Shown: positions 8,321 to 17,208 of the stretch, piece by piece
Position numbering within the stretch: the stretch's first letter is position 1
Layout: each line of letters opens with the position of its first letter
Source of the DNA: Marinobacter pelagius
Lineage (GTDB): Bacteria; Pseudomonadota; Gammaproteobacteria; Pseudomonadales; Oleiphilaceae
Direction of reading: 5' to 3'
DNA length: 64,000 bases
Assembly (NCBI RefSeq): GCF_900114925.1
Contig: NZ_FOUR01000002.1
Coordinates: 124,001 to 188,000, forward strand
Notes under the pieces: model-generated
Told to the model about the DNA's origin: nothing
The model's input: the letters and a program-made list of their open reading frames with translations, nothing else
Database searches by the model: none
Made by a program: the position numbers and the translations under genes

Positions 8321-9805
8321 TTAAATGACGAAAAGGCCAACAAATTCGTGTACAGGGGTGCGCTCCAGCATTTGCTGATCCTCACAAAGCCGGAATATTC
8401 GGTCGCAGGTCTGGCCCGGAAACCTTGTCGCAAGGTTTTGACGGAACTTTTCCTCTAATAATGGAATGCCTTCCTTTCTACGGCGGCGGTGGCCAATGGG
8501 ATATTCAACCTCGACTTTGTCAGTGCAGCTTCCATCCTTGAAGAAAACCTGGATGGCATTGGCGATCGAACGTTTGTCTTCTTCCAGGTATTCGCGGCTA
8601 TACCTTTCGTCCTCCACCACCTCCATTTTTTCGCGAATACGGTCGATGATCGGATTCGACGCGTGGAAACTGTCTTCGTAATGTTCCGCAGTCAGGCGGC
8701 CAAAAATCAGGGGGACGGCCGCCATATACTGGAGGCAGTGGTCCCTGTCCGCCGCGTTAGCCAGCTTGCCCTGCTTGGAGATGATACGGATGGCGGACTC
8801 GTGGGTAGTAATGACGATGCGATCGATCTCATCAAGGCGATCCCTGACTTGCGGATGCAGGATGACTGCCGCCTCTGCCGCTGTCTGGGCGTGGAACTCC
8901 GCCGGGAAAGAGATCTTGAACAAGATGTTCTCCATCACGTAAGAACCGAACGCCTGGGGTAAAGAAAACTGACGCTTGTCCTCGGGCTTCAGTTTCTGGT
9001 CCTTGTTGGTTTTGCTGAACAGCACGTCATAGAAGCCCCATTGAGGGGCTGTCAGTGCGCTCGGGATGCCCATTTCCCCGCGCATGGCAATATCCGCCAA
9101 TCGCACCGCGCGAGAGGTTGCATCCCCTGCTGCCCAGGATTTCCTTGAGCCGGCATTGGGCGCGTGGCGATAGGTTCTCAATGACTGACCGTCGACCCAG
9201 GCGTGGGAAAGAGCTGACAGCAACTGCTCCCGGCTGGCGCCCATCAGCTTGGCCGTAACGGCAGTGGATGCCACTTTGACCAACACGACGTGGTCCAGCC
9301 CTACCCGGTTGAAAGAGTTCTCGAGCGCCAGCACACCCTGTATTTCATGGGCCATGATCATGGCTTCCAGCACATCTTTCATGGTCAGGGGGTCTTTGCC
9401 GTCTGCGACTTTTTTCTGGGAAAGGTGGTCAGCCACCGCAAGAATCCCTCCCAGGTTGTCAGACGGATGGCCCCATTCTGCTGCCAGCCAGGTGTCGTTA
9501 TAGTCCAGCCAGCGGATGATGCAGCCGATATCCCAGGCAGCTTTTACCGGATCAAGCCGGAAGGACGTTCCGGGAACGCGAGCACCGTGAGGAACCACCG
9601 TGCCTTCAACAATCGGACCCAGGTGCTTGGTGCATTCCGGAAACCGCAGCGCGAGCAAACCGCAGCCCAATGTGTCCATCAGGCAGTTCCGGGCCGTGTT
9701 CCAGGCTTCTTCGCTTTTTATACGGTAGCTGAGCGTGTAGTCGGCAATGGTCTGGATGACCTGGTCGTAATCGGGGCGTTCGTTGAGGTCGAATGTGGCT
9801 GACAT
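8321..9805 (-). CDS. prpD: 2-methylcitrate dehydratase PrpD
   Basis: The 494-residue protein aligns along its whole length with E. coli PrpD (483 residues), for example in LLDTLGCGL-type, [42 protein letters not shown] and YPIGHRRRR blocks. It dehydrates 2-methylcitrate to 2-methylaconitate in cytosolic propionyl-CoA breakdown. It is not in the prp operon: it sits alone about 7.4 kb from prpF, separated by PEP-CTERM and exosortase-related genes, although prpB, prpC, acnD and prpF lie in the same orientation. AcnD plus PrpF can replace PrpD, so the genome has both routes. Confidence 0.95.
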   Translation of the reverse strand: MSATFDLNERPDYDQVIQTIADYTLSYRIKSEEAWNTARNCLMDTLGCGLLALRFPECTKHLGPIVEGTVVPHGARVPGTSFRLDPVKAAWDIGCIIRWLDYNDTWLAAEWGHPSDNLGGILAVADHLSQKKVADGKDPLTMKDVLEAMIMAHEIQGVLALENSFNRVGLDHVVLVKVASTAVTAKLMGASREQLLSALSHAWVDGQSLRTYRHAPNAGSRKSWAAGDATSRAVRLADIAMRGEMGIPSALTAPQWGFYDVLFSKTNKDQKLKPEDKRQFSLPQAFGSYVMENILFKISFPAEFHAQTAAEAAVILHPQVRDRLDEIDRIVITTHESAIRIISKQGKLANAADRDHCLQYMAAVPLIFGRLTAEHYEDSFHASNPIIDRIREKMEVVEDERYSREYLEEDKRSIANAIQVFFKDGSCTDKVEVEYPIGHRRRRKEGIPLLEEKFRQNLATRFPGQTCDRIFRLCEDQQMLERTPVHEFVGLFVI

Positions 9806-10078
9806 GGCAAGAACTCCAAAGTAGCGCTATCAGTGATACTCCAAGCCTAGCTGAAAGTGCCATGCAAGCAATTGTCACTGTGGCCTGACACTTATACAAC
9901 TTTCCATTTTTCATATATTTATGGATCTATATCATAAATCAAAAGAATTACCTTACTAACTTTGAGCAAGTTATAACTCTAAATAGATTAATTTTATTTC
10001 ATTAATAGTCCCCCGCAATATTTCTTCCTTTTCACTCCAACTGACTGTTTGCTTTTCAATTCTTTCATACAAACCGTT

Positions 10079-10100
10079 TTCACAGCCGTAATACTGTGAA
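10079..10100. promoter_or_regulatory. Candidate operator: TTCACAG-N8-CTGTGAA
   Basis: Perfect 7-base inverted repeat with an 8-base spacer, 26 bases upstream of a TATAAT box. It is placed like an activator or repressor site for the flavoprotein gene. The regulator is unknown. Confidence 0.45.
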
Positions 10101-10163
10101 ATGGTTTTACGGGGGTTATCTCGCCTATAATCTTCGCGCCATCGATAAATAACTTGTCAGCAA

Positions 10164-10188
10164 ACTTTAATGAAGAGTTCATTAAAGT
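10164..10188. promoter_or_regulatory. Candidate operator: perfect 11-base palindrome with 3-base centre
   Basis: The arms ACTTTAATGAA and TTCATTAAAGT flank GAG. The site lies about 25-50 bases upstream of the GTG start and about 35 bases downstream of TATAAT, so it would be in the 5' untranslated RNA or cover the transcription start. A direct repeat ATCGATAAA brackets it (10141 and 10190). Confidence 0.5.
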
Positions 10189-10212
10189 CATCGATAAACT
10201 GTGGAAGCGCCA

Positions 10213-11835
10213 GTGAATAGCACCTCTCTTGAATCTGCAATCGCCGAATGGACAGCGATCCTGGGTAAGTCAGGAGTACGTTCGGAAGATATAGCAGATG
10301 TTGGTGTATCAACCATAGGCGCAAAACGCTCTATTCCCGCCGTGCTGCAGCCACAAAGTCCGGAGCAGGTCGCGGAGATTCTCAAGGTCGCGCAACAATA
10401 CAAAGTCGCCGTTTATCCCGTAAGCACAGGCAATAATTGGGGGTACGGCAGCGCTAACCCTGTCGAAGACAATTGCGTCATTCTTGATCTCGGCGGCCTT
10501 GACCGTATTTCCGATTTCGATCCTGACATGGGCGTTGTCACTATCGAGCCCGGTGTAACCCAGAGTGCCCTTCGAAGCTTTCTGGATGATCATGGTGGCA
10601 ATTATCTTGTTCCGGTAACCGGCGCTGGCCCCACCTGCAGCATTCTTGGTAATGCGCTCGAACGGGGTTATGGCATCACGCCAATCACTGACCATTTTGC
10701 AGCGGTAACAAAAATTGAAGCGATCCTGCCCGACGGAACCCTTTACCGGACAGCGCTCAGTGAACTTGGTGGGGGCGAAGTAGACGGCCTTTTCAAATGG
10801 GGCGTTGGACCCTATCTCGACGGGCTTTTCAGCCAGGGGAATTTTGGGGTGGTAGTGAAGATGACCATCGCCCTCGCACCGGCGCCCGAAACAACCACTG
10901 CATTTTTCTTTTCCACAAAAGACGACGCCAAACTGGAAGCGCTGGTGCCCACTGTCAAGGCGGTGTTGCGAGCCCTTGGCGGCTCCGTTGTGGCAATTAA
11001 CCTGCTTAACAGCCAGCGCATGCTCTCGATGATGACGCCCTTTCCCGAAGACAAGGCTATTGACGGCGTTCTACCCGCTCAAGAAGTTGAACACCTCGCG
11101 CAAACTCACGGAGTCCCCGCCTGGAGCGGGGTTGGCGCAATTTATGCGTCAAAGGAAGTGAGCCGGGCAGCCCGACGCACGCTCCGGCGGCTACTCGGCC
11201 CAGTGACCGACCGCCTCATCTTTATCAATCAGAGCAGAGTCAATACAGCCCGGAGCATTGCCCGCGTGCTACCGGGCAAACTGGGCACACGAATCAAGGG
11301 GATGGCGGATACGCTCTCGGGAGCACTGGAGATCATGCATGGCACCCCCAATGAAGTCGCGCTCGCGCTGGCTTATTGGCGCTCGGGCGATCTGCCCGGG
11401 CCCGGGCAACCGAAAAACCCGGCACGGGATGGCTGTGGGCTGATCTGGTTCGCGCCGCTGGTTCCAATGAGAGGAAAAGATGCCCGTCGATATGTCGACA
11501 TGATTGAACGGATCTGTCCGCAGTATGGAGTCAATCCTCTGATCACACTGACGACCCTGAATGATCGCTGCTTCGACTCTACCGTCCCGCTGCTCTTTGA
11601 TCGCAAGGATAAAAATGCCACAGAGCAGGCCAAGGCCTGTTATCGGGCCTTGTTTGAAGCGGGTCAAAAGGAGGGTTTTCTTCCCTACCGTCTCAACATT
11701 GATGCAATGGATTCCCTGCAGACCGATGGCTCTGCTTTCTTCAGGTTTGCCAGTCAACTGAAAGCTTCAGTTGACCCAAATTCCATCCTGGCACCCGGAC
11801 GTTACGTGCCCAGGTTCAAGCGTTCCGAGGTCTGA
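10213..11835 (+). CDS. FAD-binding oxidoreductase, VAO/PCMH family
   Basis: The protein (540 residues) has an N-terminal FAD-binding domain with STGNNWGYGSANP (near 80), VTIEPGVTQ, TGAGPTCSILGNALERG and GNFGVV blocks, and a C-terminal cap domain of the vanillyl-alcohol oxidase/4-cresol dehydrogenase kind. This family oxidises phenolic or related alcohols with bound FAD; the substrate is not predictable here. There is no signal peptide. GTG 10213 is preferred because GGAAG lies 5 bases upstream; GTG 10201 is in frame but has no ribosome site. It is followed after 118 bases by the acyltransferase gene. Confidence 0.82.
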   Translation: MNSTSLESAIAEWTAILGKSGVRSEDIADVGVSTIGAKRSIPAVLQPQSPEQVAEILKVAQQYKVAVYPVSTGNNWGYGSANPVEDNCVILDLGGLDRISDFDPDMGVVTIEPGVTQSALRSFLDDHGGNYLVPVTGAGPTCSILGNALERGYGITPITDHFAAVTKIEAILPDGTLYRTALSELGGGEVDGLFKWGVGPYLDGLFSQGNFGVVVKMTIALAPAPETTTAFFFSTKDDAKLEALVPTVKAVLRALGGSVVAINLLNSQRMLSMMTPFPEDKAIDGVLPAQEVEHLAQTHGVPAWSGVGAIYASKEVSRAARRTLRRLLGPVTDRLIFINQSRVNTARSIARVLPGKLGTRIKGMADTLSGALEIMHGTPNEVALALAYWRSGDLPGPGQPKNPARDGCGLIWFAPLVPMRGKDARRYVDMIERICPQYGVNPLITLTTLNDRCFDSTVPLLFDRKDKNATEQAKACYRALFEAGQKEGFLPYRLNIDAMDSLQTDGSAFFRFASQLKASVDPNSILAPGRYVPRFKRSEV

Positions 11836-11953
11836 TGAGATGTAACCTCGATACACCCGTAAGATGCCGCCGGTCAAGGATCAGGGTAGAGCGTCAGCTC
11901 CCCGCGACGTCCGGCATCTCAGCTCCCTGAACGGGAACAATGAGGACCTTATA

Positions 11954-12766
11954 ATGCAGACAGGCTTTAACCTCCAGCATGAATCAGGGAACACAAAGAA
12001 CCAGAAAACTCCTGAAAATCTGAGTACGATTTTCAACTCGGTCTTCAAGGTCGAGTTGGCAACATCTACCGAAGCCATCAACGAAGTCTATGAAATTCGA
12101 TACCAGGTTTACTGCATCGACCGGCCTTTCGAAGACCCCAATTGCTTCGCAGATAAACGTGAACACGATGCCTACGACCCAAGATCTGCTCACGCCCTGA
12201 TCCGACACCGCCTGACAGGACACGGGATTGCCGCCGTTCGTCTTGTTATGGCGGGTGACACCCCTGACCAGGCAGACTTCCCCATGGAAGGTCCATGCGT
12301 GGATAGAATGGACCAGCGTGCACGGGACGCAATTGCCCGGGCACCCCGCAAACAGATTGCAGAAATATCACGTATGGCGGTAAGCCGGGAATTTCGACGG
12401 CGCCTGAATGAGGGCAAGTTCCCAGCCGGCGTCAGCGATCTTGCTTGTTACGCGGATACGGAAAATGGGAAACGCGCCGTACCCTATATAAGCCTGGGGC
12501 TCTTCGCTGCCATTCTCCGGATGTCGGTCAAACATCGAATCACCCATTGGATGGCTGTGATGGAACCGGCGCAGCTGCGCCTGTTGAAACGATTTGGTGT
12601 GGAGTTTGATCACGTTGGGCCCGTGCTGGAGTATCACGGCCTCCGCCGCCCTGCCTTCACTGAGGCCGCGTCGTTGATTGAGGGAATAAAAAGGCGTCGT
12701 CCGGATGTGTGGTCACTGATTACCGAAGGTGGCAAGTATCTGCCAGAAAAACCGAATACATATTAA
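11954..12766 (+). CDS. PEP-CTERM/exosortase-associated GNAT-type acyltransferase
   Basis: The 270-residue protein resembles the acyltransferase/acyl-homoserine-lactone-synthase-like family (TIGR03694) found with exosortase systems: YEIRYQVYCIDRPFED near the N-terminus, an AAVRLVMAG strand, EISRMAVSREFRRR in the centre, and MEPAQLRLLKRFGVEFDHVGP near the end. The acyl donor and target are unknown. ATG 11954 is chosen over ATG 11864 because AGGA lies 8 bases upstream and the homology starts after it. The gene ends at a strong terminator and faces the first PEP-CTERM gene. Confidence 0.85.
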   Translation: MQTGFNLQHESGNTKNQKTPENLSTIFNSVFKVELATSTEAINEVYEIRYQVYCIDRPFEDPNCFADKREHDAYDPRSAHALIRHRLTGHGIAAVRLVMAGDTPDQADFPMEGPCVDRMDQRARDAIARAPRKQIAEISRMAVSREFRRRLNEGKFPAGVSDLACYADTENGKRAVPYISLGLFAAILRMSVKHRITHWMAVMEPAQLRLLKRFGVEFDHVGPVLEYHGLRRPAFTEAASLIEGIKRRRPDVWSLITEGGKYLPEKPNTY

Positions 12767-12767
12767 A

Positions 12768-12802
12768 AGAGCCCCCGCCTTTCGGCGGGGGCTCTTTTTT
12801 TC
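12768..12802 (+). terminator. Rho-independent terminator
   Basis: The 12-base arms AGAGCCCCCGCC and GGCGGGGGCTCT with a 4-base loop are followed by a run of T. It starts 2 bases after the acyltransferase stop and may also serve the convergent PEP-CTERM gene. Confidence 0.93.
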
Positions 12803-12836
12803 TACGCTGTTGCGAACTTGCATTACTGGTCAACCG

Positions 12837-13652
12837 TTATGACCTTACAGCTTTTTTCCTGCGTGACAGGCCAAGTCCGGCAAGTCCGAGTCCCAGCAGT
12901 GCCAAAGTGCCAGGTTCGGGGACCTCCGTAGCCGTGATGCGGAACTTGGTATTGAAATTGTTCGTCTGATCTTCGAGGGTCAAGAGTCCCACGCATCCGG
13001 GGTCAGCCCCTGCTGCCTTACAGGCGTCATCCGCCAGAACGGAAAGGCCTATCACTTCAAGGAGCACCGTATATTTATAGTCATCGAGAACGAATGAAGA
13101 AGCGAACTCGAAGCCGCCTGAACCATTCGGGACAGCACCCAGAGCGTCGAAATTATCAATAGTGAAAATATCGTCGCAGGTGGACACTGAATCATCCACA
13201 CAGGTTCCACTTCTGTTCAGCGACTCATTAAAGAAACTCAAAAATGTCGTAGATGTTGGAGGGAGTCCAGGGCCCGGAGGTGCTGCGGGAGTCAAGGTCA
13301 GCGTTGAAGTGAGATCAAAGCTGGCCAGTGCGGCGCCACGATAATCCAAAACATTGTTGGTGTGGCTGAATACCCCGCCATCCACTGCGTCCCCATTGGT
13401 GAACAGACCACCGGTATCATCGACATCAGTGATGGAGATTGACGACTGGGGGTCAGTTATACCCCAAGACAGGGTACGGTTCGAGTCAGACGCATCCACA
13501 GTGCCAAGTCCTTCCGTCTGAGTCCAGTTGGAAAATTCGCTTTCCACCTTATAACCCCATTCGGTGATCAGCACCGCGCTGGCGGATTGCGCGCCAAGTA
13601 CACAGGGCAAAATCAGAGATGGTAAAAGTGCACGTTTAAGAGAGATTTTCAT
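12837..13652 (-). CDS. PEP-CTERM sorting-domain protein, THxN-like family
   Basis: The 271-residue secreted protein has a signal peptide (cut near AQSASA, about 26) and a C-terminal sorting tail: VPEPGTLALLG, a hydrophobic stretch and SRRKKAVRS. The central FSHTNNVL resembles the THxN motif of a PEP-CTERM subfamily. The exosortase would cut at the PEP motif and anchor or release the protein at the cell surface, where such proteins accompany the exopolysaccharide. AAGGAGG lies upstream of ATG 13652, and a sigma-54-like site lies about 74 bases upstream. Four cysteines in two loops (near 131-140 and 215-225) may form disulfides. Confidence 0.88.
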   Translation of the reverse strand: MKISLKRALLPSLILPCVLGAQSASAVLITEWGYKVESEFSNWTQTEGLGTVDASDSNRTLSWGITDPQSSISITDVDDTGGLFTNGDAVDGGVFSHTNNVLDYRGAALASFDLTSTLTLTPAAPPGPGLPPTSTTFLSFFNESLNRSGTCVDDSVSTCDDIFTIDNFDALGAVPNGSGGFEFASSFVLDDYKYTVLLEVIGLSVLADDACKAAGADPGCVGLLTLEDQTNNFNTKFRITATEVPEPGTLALLGLGLAGLGLSRRKKAVRS

Positions 13653-13999
13653 GGTTTATTCCTCCTTGAGTATCGACGTTGAAGGCCAGAACTTCAGCAA
13701 GCGCATCAACGGTGTACTTGGTATTGCATCATCCATGCCGTTTACCCGATATCGACATATTTCAATTGGTTAAAGCCGACATTTATTTGTTGCAGAGGGG
13801 TAGGTGTAAGAATCTTCGACATTGAGGGCAAGCAAATGCATCGCCTTGCGCGCCATGTATTTTTTTGCGGAGCAAATAAGGGCGAACAACACTATTTGAA
13901 GGGAACCCTTTATAGCGTTCCAAAATAAGAAAGCCATGCAACACTAGTCCGCCCTCTGGATTCGTAAATCAGGCTGACATCAAACCCTTGTTCCATCTT
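13653..13999. other. Intergenic region between PEP-CTERM gene and TPR gene
   Basis: The 347 bases hold the sigma-54-like site at 13725-13740 and a Shine-Dalgarno sequence near 13662. No other gene or repeat was recognised in the part beyond 13750; it is AT-rich. Confidence 0.5.
13725..13740 (-). promoter_or_regulatory. Sigma-54-like promoter of the THxN-type PEP-CTERM gene
   Basis: On the minus strand the site reads CGGCATGGATGATGCA. The GG and GC pairs have correct -24/-12 spacing and GGCA-TG-TGCA matches, with two changes in the -24 box. It is predicted to start transcription about 62 bases before the ATG. Confidence 0.5.
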
Positions 14000-15823
14000 T
14001 CAGTTCAGAAGCTGTTTCGCGTCCTCCACCCACTGACCCTTGTTATCCATTGCAATCGCGCGTTTCACTTCCTCTCTTCCCAGGCCTTGCTCACCAGAAG
14101 CAATCAACGCCGCGCCAAGGTGGTACCTTATTGTTGCGTTACCCGGCTCCAGCTCCGCAGCCTTACCAAGATTCATGAGCGCGGCCCGGGCATCCCCCGA
14201 CAGGTGGAGAGCCCAACCAAGGGTGTCCAGATACCTGGCGTTCTCTCCACTGGCCTCCACAGCCCTTCTGGCCAATCCAACGGCGGCTTCATAGTCACCC
14301 AACTGCATTCGCAGGGTCGCCAGGTTGTTCAGTCCGGCGGCGTGTTGGGGAGCAATGTCCAGTAATTGCTCATAAGCAGCAATAGCCTCTTCCGTGCTCT
14401 CCGCTACTTCCAGCCGGGAAGCGTAAAGAAAATTGAAATGGGGATCGTCGGGATTTAACGCCAGCAACCTTTTTGCAGTCTCAACCGCATCATCCGCCTG
14501 ACCAGCGCGGGCCTGGGAAGCCAGCAGGCTCCTGAGAATTCGCGGGTCTCTGGCGTTTAGGTTGTCTGCGGACTTCAGCCAGGCAACCGCTTGCCGATAC
14601 TGGCCTGACGCGGCCAGCAGATTACCCAGACGGAAATGAATATAGGGGGACTCCGGGAAACGTTCGCTCGCCTCTTCGAGGGTCGATATACCCTTTTCCA
14701 CATCACCCTGGGCCACCTGGAGTTCGGAAAGAAATGTGTAAACCGATTGATCCGCGGTATTATTTTCAGTCAGTTGCTGCAGAATTTTGATGGCCTTGCC
14801 AGGGTCTCCCCCATCGCGGTGGTAAGTAGCAATGCGTTTCTGAATCGTCACTTTGCTGGTACCCAGTTCCGCTGACTGTCGCAGGTAAGGCAGCGCCCGC
14901 TCGAGTTCGCCACGGTCAAGATGAACTTCCGCCATTTCATTCAACGCTGCCAGCCAATCAGGGTGCTCTTTCAGTACTCCTGTCGCAGTTTCCAGAGCCG
15001 TATCCAGCTTGCCTGCCTCCCGCTGGGCCATAGCAAGGCCAAGAAGGCCTTCCCGTGAATTCGGATTATCCTGCAGCCATCTCCGGTAACTTTTTTCTGC
15101 ACGCTCCGGAGCGTTACTCTGCAACTGGGCGGTGGCAAGAATCAGCCAGGCTTCCGCTGGCACAGTGTCTGCGGCTTCAATTCTTGGCTGCAGTACTCTT
15201 ATGGTCTCCTGGTAGGCATTCCGCTCATTGAGGAGCCGGCCAAGGTTTACGGCCACACCAAGATAGGACTCCGGTGTGCCCTCCAGCCCTCGGCGCAGGT
15301 GGAATATAGCCTGATCGTTGTTTCCACGATATTCATTGAGCAGGCCAAGCCGCTGGTGTGCTATTCGGTTGTTGTTGTTGTCCAACTCCACCGCTCGATT
15401 CAACGCACTCTCGGCGTCCTCAAGCTGCTCGGCTTCCATCAGAGCGATGCCCAGTTTGGCCCAGAGTTCCGGGAGGTTTTCGTTCAGGTCGACACCTTTA
15501 CGAAACGCTTCAGCGGCTTTGCCGGGCTCTTCCTGGTAGAGATGAACCGTACCCAATACTTCGTAGGCCAAAACAGAATTCGGATTCTGCCCAAGCACTT
15601 TTCTGGCACGGGCTTTCAGCTCCTCAAAACGCCCCTCCCGGAGCATTTTTTTCAGTCCGGGAAACTGTTCAGACTCCAGCCGTACCTGACTATAGACTGC
15701 GCCATTATCAGTCTTCGAATCAGCCATGGACTCTGGTGATATGGGTATACCTTGCACGATACCGTAGGGTGCGAGGAGAAAAGGTAACAACGCGGATAGA
15801 TAAAAACGGCGGGAAAGACTCAC
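14000..15823 (-). CDS. Secreted TPR-repeat protein (PrsT-like)
   Basis: The protein is about 607 residues: a signal peptide-like N-terminus (LSALLPFLLAPYGIVQG) and then TPR repeats over nearly the whole length, recognisable by the spaced W/G/Y/A/P pattern (for example GKAAEAFRKGVDLNENLPELW). Large TPR proteins are regular partners of exosortase/PEP-CTERM systems and probably scaffold periplasmic polysaccharide machinery. Unlike the usual lipoprotein form no lipobox cysteine is seen. The start is GTG 15823, with GAAGGAG 6 bases upstream; a TTG at 15838 extends the frame without support. It follows the vWA gene after a strong hairpin. Confidence 0.85.
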   Translation of the reverse strand: MSLSRRFYLSALLPFLLAPYGIVQGIPISPESMADSKTDNGAVYSQVRLESEQFPGLKKMLREGRFEELKARARKVLGQNPNSVLAYEVLGTVHLYQEEPGKAAEAFRKGVDLNENLPELWAKLGIALMEAEQLEDAESALNRAVELDNNNNRIAHQRLGLLNEYRGNNDQAIFHLRRGLEGTPESYLGVAVNLGRLLNERNAYQETIRVLQPRIEAADTVPAEAWLILATAQLQSNAPERAEKSYRRWLQDNPNSREGLLGLAMAQREAGKLDTALETATGVLKEHPDWLAALNEMAEVHLDRGELERALPYLRQSAELGTSKVTIQKRIATYHRDGGDPGKAIKILQQLTENNTADQSVYTFLSELQVAQGDVEKGISTLEEASERFPESPYIHFRLGNLLAASGQYRQAVAWLKSADNLNARDPRILRSLLASQARAGQADDAVETAKRLLALNPDDPHFNFLYASRLEVAESTEEAIAAYEQLLDIAPQHAAGLNNLATLRMQLGDYEAAVGLARRAVEASGENARYLDTLGWALHLSGDARAALMNLGKAAELEPGNATIRYHLGAALIASGEQGLGREEVKRAIAMDNKGQWVEDAKQLLN

Positions 15824-15841
15824 GATTGACTCCTTCAATCG

Positions 15842-15878
15842 ACAAAAGCCAGGGGTACAGAGTACCCCTGGCTTTTGT
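15842..15878. terminator. Strong hairpin between vWA-PEP-CTERM and TPR genes
   Basis: Two perfect 17-base arms (ACAAAAGCCAGGGGTAC and its complement) flank a 3-base loop. On the minus strand it ends in TTTTGT. It lies 24 bases after the vWA stop and only 19 bases before the TPR start, so it probably limits read-through and sets the ratio of the two products. Confidence 0.85.
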
Positions 15879-15902
15879 TATCAACAACTCATGGTATAGA
15901 GC

Positions 15903-17003
15903 TCATTGCTTGCGGCGACGGAACGCGCCCATGCTCAGCAAACCAAGGCCCATCAGGCCCAGGGTCCCCGGCTCGGGAACTTTGGATACTTCGCCCGTAA
16001 CCGTAATACGATCGGTTTCCCGGGCAATTGATGCGCCATCTACCAACCCATCCATGGTGAAATCATGAACGCCAGAGTTAATCCCTGTAAAGGTCACGTC
16101 AAACTCGAAAATACGGGCAACACTGCGGTCATAGCTGCCGGTTGCGGTAGCACCTGAACAGGAACCTGTGTCTGCGGAAACGCACTCCACACTGACACCG
16201 ACGCCAGGCCCGGAAGTGCCAAGATCGTCAACAGTGACCTCACTGTAGTTCAAGAAGGCATCGCCAACGCCAGCCAGGATGTCATTTACCAGGTCGTCAG
16301 TGTCGAGACCGGAGCTGCTGACAATGCTACCTCCAGAGTGGTCAGACAATTCTTGAACACTTATTCCTGACAAGCTAGTCATACCACCGTAGTCAATTCC
16401 AATGAAGGTCGCACCGGAGGTATCAAGGGCGTCCTTGGCATCGGCGAGGGTCGAGCCGTCTGATTCCTTGAAGGTGGCATCACCCAGAGCAATGATGAAG
16501 CGGGATGAACCAGGACGCCAGCTTGCGCCAAGGGCAGCTTCTTTCGTTGCATGGATACCCTCCTCAGGGAAGTCTCCACCGCCACCGCCGTCATAGAGGT
16601 TAATGCCATTCAGATTTGAGATAGCGGTCGCTGTGTCAGTCGTCAGGTCATGTTTGACACCCACAGACCCAGGCTCACTGTAGTAGCCAAAACCAGTGGC
16701 CAGATCACCAAAGCTTGCGAGGCCATTAAGGATATCGCCTGCCGCCGCTTTTGCCTGGTTAATTTGCGCCCCCATACTGCCTGAGGTGTCGATGAGGAAC
16801 ATCACATCCACAATGCCGCTCGATGGTGCGCCTTCATCGACCGTCACTGTTTTTCGGATAGTTACACTCTCTCCCGGTGCCAGCGTATCTTCATAAGAGA
16901 GAGGATCAATGGAATCAGCGGAGGCTGACGCAGTCCAGATTCCCGCAGAGGCAACGCAGACCCCGAGGGCCACGCGTACTGTTTTTTTCATTCTGGCAAA
17001 CAT
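15903..17003 (-). CDS. vWA-domain PEP-CTERM protein
   Basis: The 366-residue protein has a signal peptide (cut after ASASA, about 29), a von Willebrand factor A domain with an intact MIDAS start DTSGS (Asp72, Ser74, Ser76), a glycine-rich insert, an Ig-like or beta-rich region and the tail VPEPGTLGLMGLGLLSMGAFRRRKQ in which the PEP motif, hydrophobic span and basic end mark exosortase sorting. The vWA fold implies metal-dependent adhesion at the cell surface. The start ATG 17003 has AAGGAG 7 bases upstream. A sigma-54-like promoter lies about 120 bases upstream. Confidence 0.9.
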   Translation of the reverse strand: MFARMKKTVRVALGVCVASAGIWTASASADSIDPLSYEDTLAPGESVTIRKTVTVDEGAPSSGIVDVMFLIDTSGSMGAQINQAKAAAGDILNGLASFGDLATGFGYYSEPGSVGVKHDLTTDTATAISNLNGINLYDGGGGGDFPEEGIHATKEAALGASWRPGSSRFIIALGDATFKESDGSTLADAKDALDTSGATFIGIDYGGMTSLSGISVQELSDHSGGSIVSSSGLDTDDLVNDILAGVGDAFLNYSEVTVDDLGTSGPGVGVSVECVSADTGSCSGATATGSYDRSVARIFEFDVTFTGINSGVHDFTMDGLVDGASIARETDRITVTGEVSKVPEPGTLGLMGLGLLSMGAFRRRKQ

Positions 17004-17120
17004 CTGGTGTTCTCCTTGTCATCTCGGAATAACCGTGTGAGGCGGCTTCCGACGTCCTGAAGTTTTAGGTGCCGAAGGAAGAGAAACACGACAAGAAACT
17101 CTTCCTTCCACCCAGGCTGA

Positions 17121-17136
17121 AGCGAAATCCTTGCCA
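17121..17136 (-). promoter_or_regulatory. Sigma-54-like promoter of the vWA-PEP-CTERM gene
   Basis: On the minus strand the site reads TGGCAAGGATTTCGCT: the -24 box TGGCA and the -12 GC have correct spacing, with two differences from consensus. The predicted start is near 17110. Confidence 0.62.
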
Positions 17137-17208
17137 GCCACTCAGAATCAGATGTTTTTCAGATGCTTATTATCCCCTTAAAACCGCTACCAGAAGCAAC
17201 ATGTAAAT

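Larger units (their letters stand above)
9806..10212. other. AT-rich divergent promoter region between prpD and the flavoprotein gene
   Basis: About 400 bases without a gene. On the plus side it holds an inverted repeat TTCACAG-N8-CTGTGAA (10079-10100), a TATAAT box (10126-10131) with no good -35, and a perfect palindrome (10164-10188). No clear promoter for prpD was recognised. Confidence 0.55.

Noticed and set aside
9819..9880. Sigma-54 promoter for prpD
   Set aside because: TGGCAC occurs on the minus strand, but the GC element is two bases too close for a -24/-12 promoter.
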